From assembly GCA_963675135.1 (NCBI GenBank), contig OY776124.1, positions 16,800,066 to 16,864,065 of the forward strand: a DNA stretch of 64,000 bases, written 5' to 3'. Origin of the DNA: Galeopsis tetrahit (taxonomy: Eukaryota; Streptophyta; Magnoliopsida; Lamiales; Lamiaceae). Positions 21,637-31,293 of this stretch are shown one piece after another. A program made the position numbers and the translations under genes. The notes under the pieces are model-generated. The model worked only from the letters and a program-made list of their open reading frames with translations. It was not told the DNA's origin and did no database searches. Numbering within the stretch: the first letter of the stretch is position 1; each line of letters begins with the position of its first letter.

Positions 21637-22740
21637 TTAGTCAACTATAGCATCATGCATTTCAACATCATTTTTATCAGCAGATTTATCAGGAGTAGAC
21701 GAGTCAACTAGAGCAGGCATGTCAACTGGTCTTGTAGACTTACCTTTGTCACTTACCTTCACCTTGTCATCTGACTCGAGGACTTTCAGGAATGAATTGT
21801 AGGCTTGAACATATTCGTACACTTCTGATTCTTTTTCAGATTGGATCGATAAGTCGTTCACTTTCTTACTGATCTGGTCGGTAGATGAGTCCTGTCGAGA
21901 TTCATCGAAAATAACATGTGGTGTTTCTTCCACACTAAGAGTAGAGTAGTTAAATACTCTGAATGCTTTGCTTGACGAGGAGTATCCTAAGAATATCCCC
22001 TCATCTGCCTTAGCATCAAACTCATTCAACTTACTTTTCCCATTGTTATGGATGAAACACTTGCATCCGAATATATGGAAATATGAAATTCTGGGCTTTC
22101 TTCCTTTCCATACCTCGTAGGGTGTCTTACCTAGTGCCTTGTTGATTGCACTTCTGTTTTGGGAGTGGCATGCAGTATTGTTCGCCTCTGCCCAAAACTT
22201 CTAAGGAGTATTATACTCGGCCAACATGGTCCTGCAGGCTTCTTTGAGGGTTCTATTCCGTCGCTCAGCTACACCATTTTGTTGAGGTGTCCTAGCTGCA
22301 CTATTAAGATGTTGGATACCTCTTTTAGAGCAAAAATCATTGATATACCTATTGATAAACTCAGTCCCCTTGTCACTACGAATCTTGACAATGGATTGAT
22401 TCTTCTCAACTTGTATCCTCTTCAACATATCAGGTAGAAGAGTTTGTGTATCACTCTTCTTGTGTAAGAAGACTACCCAAGTGAACTTAGAATAGTCGTC
22501 TACCACAACAAGTGTGTACCTTCTACCATTCAAGGTTGGAGGGGTAATTGGACCATGAAGATCCATATGTAGTAGTTCTAGGACTCTACGTGTTGAGAGA
22601 GTTGGAATAGATTTTAAAGAAGCTTTTACCTGCTTACCTTTCTGACAAACATCGCATACATGTGACTTGAAATAGATTTCGTTGGGTATACCTTCAACGA
22701 GATAATATCTTGCGGTCTTATTAATCACCTTAAAGTTCAT
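21637..22740 (-). pseudogene. Integrase of copia element C
   Basis: Zinc-site cysteines CDVCQKGKQ, then HMDLHGPITPP, IRSDKGTEF and NGVAERRNRTLKEA give the D, D, E catalytic set. A TAG at 22201-22203 after AEYNTP cuts it before KFWAEA. The C-terminal part resumes at FDAKADEGIFLGYSS and VEETPHVIFDES, followed by an acidic linker. A TGA just upstream (near 22760) replaces the Trp of the WLWH motif of the zinc site. Three separate breaks, so no functional product is expected. Confidence 0.88.
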
Positions 22741-22758
22741 ATGACATAGGTGTCTATG

Positions 22759-23202
22759 TCATAGCCAACTGATCTCTTTAGGGTTCTTACTAAGAAGACA
22801 AGTATCCCTCGGACAGTTATTCCAGTTCACGATGTATACGCTGCCTTGTCTGATGCCAATGAGTAGTACAGTGTGTGTCCTCTTTTCGATGATCTCACAT
22901 TTGCGACTCTTGAATTGTACCTTATAACCACGACCACAAAATTGAGAGACAGATAATAAGTTGTACTTCAAACCTTCTACGTAGGATACGTCTTGTATCT
23001 CTACATCTCCATTTCTGATGTAACCAAAGCCTTTTGTAACAGCCATTGAGCTATCACCAAAGATTACCCTAGGCCCTTCTTGTTCGCAGTAGCTCGATAG
23101 AAGAGCCTTAGTACCCGTCATGTGGTGCGAACAACCACTATCGATGTACCAAGTTTCTCCTACAGAACCACCTTTCTTATACAAGTCGAGTCGACCCTGC
23201 AA
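22759..23202 (-). pseudogene. Protease and GAG-pre-integrase region, copia element C
   Basis: ETWYIDSGCSHHMTGTKALL carries the aspartic protease active site near residue 22. VIFGDSSMAVTKGFG and SYVEGLKYNLLSVSQFC follow. The frame opens from TTGCAG just after the end of gag, as in B and D. It ends at the TGA in the WLWH motif. Confidence 0.87.
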
Positions 23203-23236
23203 TGATGATATTTAAAAATTTAGGTACCCTCCTTGT

Positions 23237-24208
23237 CTATTCGGGTCCTGGGGGGTTAGTAGAGTTAAGAGGAATCCAAATGTACATAGGAGTTTTGAAC
23301 AAATTGGACCTCTTCAATTTTCTGTCATACTTGTTGCAGAATAGTACCTTATCAACCTTATCTGATCTATCATCAGACCTTGAGTCTACTCGTTTGAGGT
23401 ATCCTTTGGATTTAACCTCTACTTTAGTAGGCATAGGCCTTTGATAGTTCGAATATGGTTTATAATCATTTGGGTTATACGGTTTATAGACTCGTTTAGG
23501 TCTTTCCTCGCTTATGATATCATATGATAAAGGTGGAGGATATAAGACAGGTTGAGTACGATATTTTGGAGCAACCTTCCTAAGTCTAGTCGAGTAGAGC
23601 TGAGACTGCCTAATGAAAGGAGGTTTAGGATCTTTCCAACTAGTCTGTACTTGTCTAGAACTCGTCTCCTGAGGATACCAATCTTCGTATCTGACCTGGT
23701 TTGGTCGTCTATGACTAGTGGTCCTCTTTTGACTTGTTCTAAACGGAACAGGTCTGTTGTTAACATTCTTTTTACCACATTTGGTAATCGGAGTGTTAAC
23801 TCTAGTCTGCTTGTGTACTACACCTTTGGATGTTGTTCCAATATTGTATTCCATTGGTCTTTTCCCTTTATCTTTTGTCAAAGAACTTGAACTAGCAGCA
23901 GTAGGGTTCTTAATGACATGAGTAGAAGAGCTAGGTGTATCCGCACCCAACCCTATCTTGTCATCTAGAGCCCTATACCTATCTGACAGTTGTTGATTAA
24001 TCATTGAAGAATTAACCAAGTCAGTAAGTTTAAGGTCTAGATTTACGACTTCTGTCTCTATGAACTTATTACGCTTTTCAAGCTTTTTGCACTTGCTCTT
24101 TAAAACATTGAATTCATTAGTCTCAGTAGCATGTGTCTTTAGTAAGTCTTGATACAACTTGTATGTTAACGCACACTTGTCTTTGAGTTGTCTCAAATCT
24201 TCTGTCAA
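23237..24208 (-). pseudogene. C-terminal part of gag, copia element C
   Basis: 323 codons: coiled coil, then a basic Arg/Lys/Pro-rich region and a tail with MYIWIPLNSTNPPGPE, equal to MYMWVPKGSTNTQGPK in D. A single TAG at about 24249 (after LKEA) separates it from the N-terminal gag frame; the two parts would otherwise be one protein of about 830 residues. Confidence 0.8.
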
Positions 24209-24247
24209 ACGTTTGTTTAGGACAGTTATATTAGGATCTACCTTAGA

Positions 24248-25777
24248 CTAAGCTTCTTTAAGATCAATGATTTCTTGTTTTAACGCGATGTTCTCATCGC
24301 TGACTTGTATGAACGCCTTATTAGCAAGTAGGAGGTCTTTTTCAGTCACTCCAGTGGAATGATGAAGACTACTCCCTACTCCACTGTCGACAGTATCACT
24401 TTCATCAGTGTCGGAGTCATCACATGAACGAAAAGAAGTTGCAGATGATACCTCTTGTTCGATTTTCGCCATTAGAATTAGGCCATCGTCTGCTATGAAT
24501 GCTTCTTCTTCATTGTTAGAAGGGTAACTAGATGAAGACGAATGTAACTCGTCTGAATCCGTTTCAGAGACATCGTTAGCCAACATGGCCTTCTTACCCT
24601 TGTTGTATTTTCGTTCCCGTCTGGCAATCCTCTCTTCTCGATCATCAGTGCTTAGGTCCGAACATTCGTAAATGTAATGACCTGGTTTCTCACAATTATA
24701 GCATAATAGATCGTTAGTAGACTTTTTCACATGAGATTTATTCCTTCTCTTGTCTCGCCTATCAAAACGTCTAACCTTCATATCCTTAGAGTTTCTATCT
24801 CGTCTGTTTTCTTTCGAGACCTCATCTCTCCTTTCGGAAGAGTTTTGATCTCGTCTGGTCTCAAATAAGTCCTTGTTCTTAGAACCTCTAAAGTCTTTGT
24901 AAAAGCGTTTATATCTACCGTATCGTTTATTTAGCTTGTCGAACTTTCTAACCATAAGACTCATCTGATCTTTCAGACTTAGATCAGACCTATCTAACTC
25001 GTCTGTAACACTAGCAGACTTAGTCTTGTCTACTCTAGAGCTCCTAGACGAAGAAGTCTTAAAAGCAACATTTTTCAACATAGTTTTCTCTCTATCACTA
25101 CTGGTTATAGGATCATCCTCATCTAAGTCGAACTCGTGAGCCTTGAGTGTTTGGAACATCGTCTCGGTAGACCATTCATCAATGTCCTGAGTATTCTTGA
25201 TGATCATCTTGACCATCTTCCATCTAACATCTAGACTCTTAAGAATTCTCAAATTGATTTCACGATTAGTATAAGTCTTGCCTAAAACTTCCAAATCATT
25301 CATAATTCGTGTAAACCGAGTATCTAACTGGTCTATATTTTCACCAGCCTTCATCTTAAATGATTCGAACCTCTGTACAACTGTGGATAACTCACTTTCC
25401 TTGATCAGGGTGCTCCCTTCACAAATGATAGCAAGTCGATCCCACATGTCTTTAGCTGACTTACATTTTAATACTTTTCCCAGATATTCGTTGGGAAGGG
25501 TATGTAAAATATAGTTCTTAGCTAAACTGTCCAGATTGTTCTGTCTCATTTCTTCCGAAGTGAGTTCTGACCTTGGCTTGGGGACAAGTACACCAACGGC
25601 CTTTGATGGTTCCAATGCAGCAGTGTTTGGCACCATAGTAACGATCGGTCCTTCTTTTACGACAGACACCATCAAGTCGTGCGTCGAGCTGAAGATAGCT
25701 TTCATCCTGAGTTTCCAGTAATCATAATCCTGGACTGAAAACTTAGGCAATTTGTTAGCGCTTATTTCCATAGACAT
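24248..25777 (-). CDS. Gag N-terminal part with intact zinc knuckle, copia element C
   Basis: 509 residues. Start at ATG 25775-25777; a second ATG two codons on gives MEISANKLPKFSVQDYDYW. The domain carries KLPKFSVQDYDYWKLRMK, ILHTLPNEYLGKV and ESFKMKAGENIDQLDTRF. The zinc knuckle CYNCEKPGHYIYEC is complete (CX2CX4HX4C) near residue 365. A Ser/Asp-rich acidic region follows. Ends early at a TAG, so the protein would lack its basic C-terminus. Confidence 0.88.
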   Translation of the reverse strand: MSMEISANKLPKFSVQDYDYWKLRMKAIFSSTHDLMVSVVKEGPIVTMVPNTAALEPSKAVGVLVPKPRSELTSEEMRQNNLDSLAKNYILHTLPNEYLGKVLKCKSAKDMWDRLAIICEGSTLIKESELSTVVQRFESFKMKAGENIDQLDTRFTRIMNDLEVLGKTYTNREINLRILKSLDVRWKMVKMIIKNTQDIDEWSTETMFQTLKAHEFDLDEDDPITSSDREKTMLKNVAFKTSSSRSSRVDKTKSASVTDELDRSDLSLKDQMSLMVRKFDKLNKRYGRYKRFYKDFRGSKNKDLFETRRDQNSSERRDEVSKENRRDRNSKDMKVRRFDRRDKRRNKSHVKKSTNDLLCYNCEKPGHYIYECSDLSTDDREERIARRERKYNKGKKAMLANDVSETDSDELHSSSSSYPSNNEEEAFIADDGLILMAKIEQEVSSATSFRSCDDSDTDESDTVDSGVGSSLHHSTGVTEKDLLLANKAFIQVSDENIALKQEIIDLKEA

Positions 25778-25925
25778 TATTTCAAGAAGATCAAATAGGA
25801 ATATAGCAGACAGATCAAAGATACAAGTAAATCAAGAACAGTGATATGATCAAATACAAATAGAAACCAAGTCTTCCCTCAAAGTCTTTAGGGGTGATCA
25901 AGAAATAGCAGTCCAAAGAACTACT

Positions 25926-25937
25926 GCTCTGATACCA
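25926..25937 (-). other. Primer-binding site of element C (initiator Met tRNA)
   Basis: Minus-strand TGGTATCAGAGC, two bases inside the LTR edge at 25940. Confidence 0.9.
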
Positions 25938-26578
25938 CTTGTAGGTTCCTAGTTGAGTAGTAAGATTGAGTAAGCTAGTAAAAGTTTAGAGGGGAGGGGT
26001 GAATAGACTTTTAAAAATCTTTCAAAATATCAGAATACACAATGCGGAATATCAGAATTAATAATGAGCCCTTAAGATTTTATACTCAACTATTACGACG
26101 AACACTGATCTTGTCTATTCTATATGCAGATTAATCAATTAAACAGTTAATCAATCAAACACAAATAAAACAGTAAATAAATCAAACACGAGATTTATAG
26201 TGGTTCGACAACTTGTCTACATCCACTCTCACAACTCTAGTTGTGAAATTTTATTAACTCTTCTCTTCGAGTGTCAGTGTTCTTGTGGCTTTAAGTCACA
26301 AGAAATAAGACTTAGATCTTTTCGATAACACTACCAAGTGCTTCTTCGATCTAACAACTAGCTATTGAACAAGCAACTAGCAACTTGATTAACAACAAAA
26401 ACTATAAAGAAAAACTTCTATATATGCAGTAGTAGTAGCCTTCTTGAATATGAACTTTGTCTTCTCTTTGGCTTCAACTTCAAACTTGAACTCTATGAGT
26501 TTTCTTCCTTGCTTTAAATACTTCAATATGCTCTTAATTTCGTAGTAACATTAGTCTTCAATGTTGTAAGTCTTCAAG

Positions 26579-26586
26579 TATTTATA
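26579..26586 (-). promoter_or_regulatory. TATA box in LTR of element C
   Basis: Minus-strand TATAAATA. The CACTA element begins 15 bp upstream of it (in the direction of transcription), separating it from the U3 part of the LTR. Confidence 0.55.
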
Positions 26587-26756
26587 GACTTCACTTCCTC
26601 CACTATAAGAAACAGGGGGAATAGCGACAAAAATTTTACGACAAATCTAAATTTCATCGCTAAAATCAATTTTTAGCAACGAAATATTAATTTTCGTCGC
26701 TAACTTGTTAGATTTAATATTTGCAACAAAATTTATATATTTCATCGCTATATTAG

Positions 26757-27895
26757 CAACAAATTGCTTCATTTTGTTGTTAATAATCAGAACAACAATG
26801 AAAATTATATTTCGTCGCTAATATTTTGCGATGAAATAGAAATTTTCGTGTCTAATTTCTTGAAATTATTTTTTAAAACAAAATATATATATTTTATCGC
26901 TATATTAGCAACAAATTGCTTTATTTTGTTGTTAATAATCAGAACAACTATGAAAATTATATTTCGTTGCTAATATTTTGCGATGAAATATAAATTTTTG
27001 TGGCTAATTTCTTGAAATTATTTTTTGCAACAAAATTTATATATGTCATCGCTATATTAGCAACAAATTGCTTCATTTTTTTGTTAATAATCAGAACAAC
27101 TATGAAAATTATATTTCGTTGCTAATATTTTGCGATGAAATAGAAATTTTTGTGACTAATTTCTTCAAATTATTTTTTGCAACAAAATTTATATATTTCA
27201 TTGCTATATTAGCAACAAATTGCTTCATTTTGTTGTTAATAATCAGAACAACAATGAAAATTATATTCCGTTGCTAATATTTTGCGATGAAATATAAATT
27301 TTCGTGGTTAATTTCTTGAAATTAATTTTTGCAACAAAATTTATATATTTCATCACTATATTAGCAACAAATTGCTTCATTTTGTTGTTAATAATCAGAG
27401 CAACAATGATAATTATATTTCGTCACTAATATTTTACGATAAAATATAAATTTTTGTGGCTAATTTATAGAAATTAATTTTTGCGATGAAATTAAAATAT
27501 TTCATCGCTATACTAGCAACATATTGCTTCATTTTGTTGTTAATAATCAGAAAAACAATGAAAATTTTATTTTTTCGCTAAAGTTTTGCAATGAAATATA
27601 ATTTGTTGTGACTAATTTATTGAAATTACTTTATGCGATGAAATAAAAATATTGCATCACTAAACTAACAACAAATTCTTTTATTTTGTTGTTAATAATT
27701 AAGACAACAATGAAAATTATATTTAGTCACTATTATTTTGCGATGAAATATATTTTTTGTGGCTAATTTCTTGGAATTAATATTTGCAACAAAATGAAAA
27801 AAATTTATCGCTACACTTTTAACAAATTATTTTATTTTGCTGTTAATAATAAGAAAAACAATGAAAATTATATTTTGTGGTTAATATTAAATCAA
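26757..27895. repeat. 152-bp tandem array, about 7.5 copies, inside the CACTA element
   Basis: The phrase CAACAAATTGCTTCATTTTG starts at 26757, 26909, 27061, 27213, 27365, 27517, 27669 and (degraded) 27820: seven spacings, six of exactly 152 bp and the last 151. The first copies are most alike and the rightmost are most diverged. Short open frames here are only the repeat read through. Confidence 0.93.
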
Positions 27896-28289
27896 TTATG
27901 CTTATTAAATCAAGAAAATCGATTTATATAATTAAATGTTTAATAATTCTCCAAATTTTATGTCGTATAAATCAGTATGAATGTTAATAAAAATATTTAT
28001 AAATATGATATGATGCAAATGAAGATGGACATAAAGATGAGAGAATGAAGATTGGATTGAATATTTATTGTTTTTTTTAATTGTTAAAGTAACATTGATT
28101 TTTTACAATTGAAATTGTTTTAAAAATTACAATATATATGCACACATATATATATACATATATAATTGTTACAACTTACAAGTTAAAAATTAATCAATTA
28201 ATAAATGTGAAATAAATTATTAAATGAGTAAAAATAACTACTAAATTAGTAACAATTGAATACATATATAATTAATATTAAAAACTGAA

Positions 28290-28345
28290 TCAAAGAGTTG
28301 TCTGTCCGAGTGGTAGGCGCCCATCCACCCGGGATCAATTCCCAC
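28290..28345 (+). other. tRNA-like fragment in the CACTA element
   Basis: TGTCCGAGTGGTAGGCGCC resembles an A-box (D-arm) and GGGATCAATTCCCACC a B-box (T-arm), spaced too closely for a whole tRNA. No cloverleaf can be folded. Possibly a tRNA-derived SINE piece or chance. Confidence 0.3.
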
Positions 28346-28375
28346 CAAGATCAAATAAAATATTTATTTAAATAA

Positions 28376-28570
28376 AATGGGGGAGGGGGTATGTGGGTGC
28401 GGGTTGGGTTGAGTTGGGGGTTGGAGCGGGGCGGGTCGAGTGTGGGTGCGGGTTGGGGCGGGTTGAGTGCGGAAGTGGGTTTAGAGAACGATTGAGTTGG
28501 TTCGGTTGGGGTCGGTTGGTTGTGGGTGCACGTTGGGTTGGTCGAGTACGAAAGTGGGTTTAGAGAATGA
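28376..28570 (+). other. G-rich island, about 195 bp
   Basis: Plus strand is dominated by GGGTTGGG, GGGTGCGGG and GGGGCGGG runs in otherwise AT-rich DNA. The phrase GAAAGTGGGTTTAGAGAA-type occurs twice (near 28470 and 28550), so it is partly a tandem duplication. The opposite strand gives a Pro-rich open frame that I do not regard as a gene. Confidence 0.7.
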
Positions 28571-28663
28571 TTCGTAAATCGGATATCATAGCCAAATATT
28601 AGCGACAAAAATATGGGTTTCATCACTAACATTTGCAACGAAATTAAAATATTTATCACGAAA

Positions 28664-29090
28664 AAATTTGTCGTTAATTCTAATATTTTTGTTACTAATG
28701 TGAATTAGCGATGAAATAATTTTGTCGCGGGATTTGTTGCTATACACCCGTCGCTAACGTGTTTGCGACAAATGTTTGATTTTCCTCGCAAACATTTTGT
28801 GATGAAACTCATATTTTCGTCGCTAACATTTTGCGATGAAACTTATATTTTTCGTCGCTAATATTTTGCGATGAAACTCAAATTTTCGTCACTAATATTT
28901 TGCGATGAAACTCAAATTTTCATCGCAAATATTTGCCACAAAATTAATTTTTTTTGTCGCAAGCATTTGCGACAAAATTAATTTTTTTTGTTGCAAACAC
29001 GTTAGCGGCGGGCGTATAGCAACAAATCCTGCGACAAAATTATTTCATCGCTAACTCACGTTAGCGACGAAAATATTAGAATTAGCGACA
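28664..29090. repeat. Fold-back: ~95-bp inverted arms at the right end of the CACTA element
   Basis: The arm at about 28664-28760 (GCGATGAAATAATTTTGTCG ... CGTCGCTAACGTGTTTGCGA) is repeated in reverse at about 28990-29090. The loop holds about four copies of a 35-bp unit built on CGTCGCTAATATTTTGCGATG. A long hairpin is possible in single-stranded form or in a transcript. Confidence 0.75.
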
Positions 29091-29776
29091 ATTTTTTTCA
29101 CGGCTAAATTGCAGTTTTCTTGTAGTGTCAAGATAAGTTTGTTATTCCAGCTACCTTTTCTTGATAACTAACTTCTCAACTGTTTCTTCTTATCCTTTCA
29201 CGCCGTCTCTTCAGTTAATTAGTTATTTCATAACTAACTCTTCATATCTTCTCTTTTAGATACAATCTTGTCTTTACTTCACTTTACGCGTACTTGACTT
29301 CTGTGTGAACTTGACTTGTCTTGTTTTCAACGCTTAGAATATTTCTCCAGTCTTCACAGCACTTATCTTGTCTTCAACAAGTCTTCTTGTCTTGTAGTCT
29401 TCTTCCAGTAGACATCTTCATTGTAGAACTATACTAGTCCTATCAAGTAATCCTAACAAGACTATTACATTACTTTAAACTTTATAAATCTAGCTTAGTC
29501 ATCCTTAAAACTATACATGAATATAAACATAAACATAAGCTTCTATACAACAATTATAAGCTTATCATAAAACATATATGAAACTTCTATACTTAATTTA
29601 TTTCATAGTACTTATAATTCGTACTTGTCTTTTCTCATGTGTTCTTCTGATCTTGTTACAAGATGACTTCCATAACTAGATCAGTCACCACTTAGAAATA
29701 TATTCAAGTCCACTTTTGGCTTATCAAAACTACTTCTTTCATCAGTTAGGACTTGTATTAGGATTCAATCCCAACA

Positions 29777-31272
29777 GAATACAATATTGTTTTGTCAAAA
29801 ACAGTTTTAAGTCAGTATTTCATTTTACTGCGTGTATTTTTTATAAATTAGGTTTCAAATAAATTCTCCATTTTGAATAACTAAATTCAAAATTACACTT
29901 GTGTGCACTCAATTGCATAATGCAACGAGTATAATTGAGTCACAATTTTTTTAAATTTAATGCTTATGTATGAATTTAAAATATAATTAAATAATTATAA
30001 ATATATTTAAATCACTTAAAATACAATTATATATACATTTAATTGTATACACGAATTTGCCTTAAATCCCACCTCACCCCTAAAGCAAATTGGAAGAAAA
30101 AAAATGTCCCCATCTCCTCATGGAGCCGTCCCCGCCGACTATCCTTGTTTCATTTTTTATTTTCTAGTTTTATTAAATTAAATAAAAGAAGATTAACGGT
30201 GATGTTTAGTAGGATAAAGAATAAGGACAATGGTAATTGAATTGGAACCCCTAAGTAATTAACAAAGCCACAATTAAATTGAAAATTTGAAAATGAAATA
30301 TTGAAAACAACGAATATTACTCTATACACAAGATAGATGAAGATAGTTTTAATTATTTTAACTAATTTATATTCATTAATTTTTTAAGTTTATATAATTA
30401 TCCTTAGTCCTAATTATTTTAATGATTTACTTTACTTATTATAAAAAAATTGTAGTTGATTTATTTATTAATTGAAATTATTTAACAACAACTTATAATT
30501 TGAAACTAAAAAATAACTTTATAATAAAATATGAAATAATTTACATTTAATAATTTATTTAATATAATTACAATGATATTTTTATATTAATTTATAATAT
30601 AATTTTAATTATGTAATTAAATTTTATTTATAAATTATTATTACCAACAAAAAAATAACGTAAAATAAATAAAATATACATGCATTACTTAGCTACATAT
30701 AATACCGAATATGTATCATTTTACGTCATTATGTGTCTCGTAATTTTTATATTTAAATAAAATTTATATTTAAAAATTACAAATTTATTTATATTTTATG
30801 ATTTTGATAAAATCAATAATATTTAATTTACTAATTGAATATTTAATTGTGTAAATTAATTTAAATATGTAGATAAATATATTATTTAATAATTGTAATA
30901 TATTGAAAATGAATAAAATAATAAATAGAGTAAAATTTAGAGTTTAAAAATCTTCTTTTTAGAGTTTTGGGGGTGGAGATACATTAATCTTTCACTTTAA
31001 TTAAACTCAATTGCATATATATAGTATACTCGAATTTGTCATAAATTCCCACTCACCCCCTAAAGCAAACCCCTAAAGCAAACGGGAAAAAGAAATCTCC
31101 TCATCCCCAGGACCAACTATCCTTGTTCTTTTTTATTTTCTAGTATTTCTTTTTAAGGGGAGAACTTGGGTATAAATTTGCACAGTGTAAAACAATTATA
31201 AAATAAAAAGATAATAAATCTGGCGGATCAAAATTAAACAATATATAGATCATAATGTAAACAATATATAGC
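29777..31272. other. AT-rich intergenic DNA with a diverged ~140-bp direct duplication
   Basis: No gene seen. A segment at about 30045-30180 (ACGAATTTGCC..., CACCCCTAAAGCAAA, CTATCCTTGTT, TTTTTATTTTCTAGT) recurs at about 31020-31155 with small changes and an internal CCCCTAAAGCAAAC doubling. Between and around are long A/T-rich stretches with no signal I recognise. Confidence 0.6.
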
Positions 31273-31293
31273 AAAAATAGTTATGTTTATTTT
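31273..31293. repeat. Left target-site duplication of the LINE-like insertion (21 bp)
   Basis: Identical to 33423-33443. A perfect 21-bp match over 2.1 kb is unlikely by chance even in AT-rich DNA. Confidence 0.8.

Larger units (their letters stand above)
26601..29127. mobile_element. Non-autonomous CACTA (En/Spm-type) transposon, 2,527 bp
   Basis: The left end is CACTATAAGAAAC and the right end, reversed, is CACTACAAGAAAAC, so a terminal inverted repeat of about 14 bp with one mismatch. No transposase is encoded. The interior is very AT-rich, full of 'GCGACGAAA'-type motifs in both directions. It contains a 152-bp tandem array, a G-rich island, a tRNA-like fragment and a fold-back right end. 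Flanks are CTC and TCA, so only TC matches rather than a clean 3-bp target duplication. It depends on a transposase elsewhere. Confidence 0.82.
16981..29776 (-). mobile_element. SIRE-like copia element C, decayed, cut by element X
   Basis: On the minus strand: 5' LTR (29776-25940, split by a CACTA element), Met-tRNA primer site, gag, protease, integrase, RT, RNase H, then an env-like ORF broken at 16981 by the LTR of X. More than six stop codons interrupt gag, pol and env. The 3' LTR is absent from the window. Its decay exceeds that of D, which fits its position at the bottom of the C-X-B nest. Confidence 0.88.
25940..29776 (-). repeat. 5' LTR of element C, split by a CACTA element
   Basis: Plus-strand ends are TGTAGGTTCC and AATCCCAACA. 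Removing the CACTA insertion (26601-29127) leaves about 1,310 bp, a normal size next to B, D and X. GAGGGGAGGGGTGAATAG at about 25989-26006 and TTTATAGTGGTTCG at 26194-26207 are shared with D. TATA box at 26579-26586. The inner end TGTAGG departs from the usual TGTTGG by one base. Confidence 0.85.

Noticed and set aside
26598..26603. Perfect 3-bp target duplication for the CACTA element
   Set aside because: Flanks are CTC and TCA; only TC is shared, so it cannot be claimed.
28351..28659. A Pro/Thr-rich minus-strand frame
   Set aside because: It is the complement of the G-rich island inside a transposon; composition explains it.
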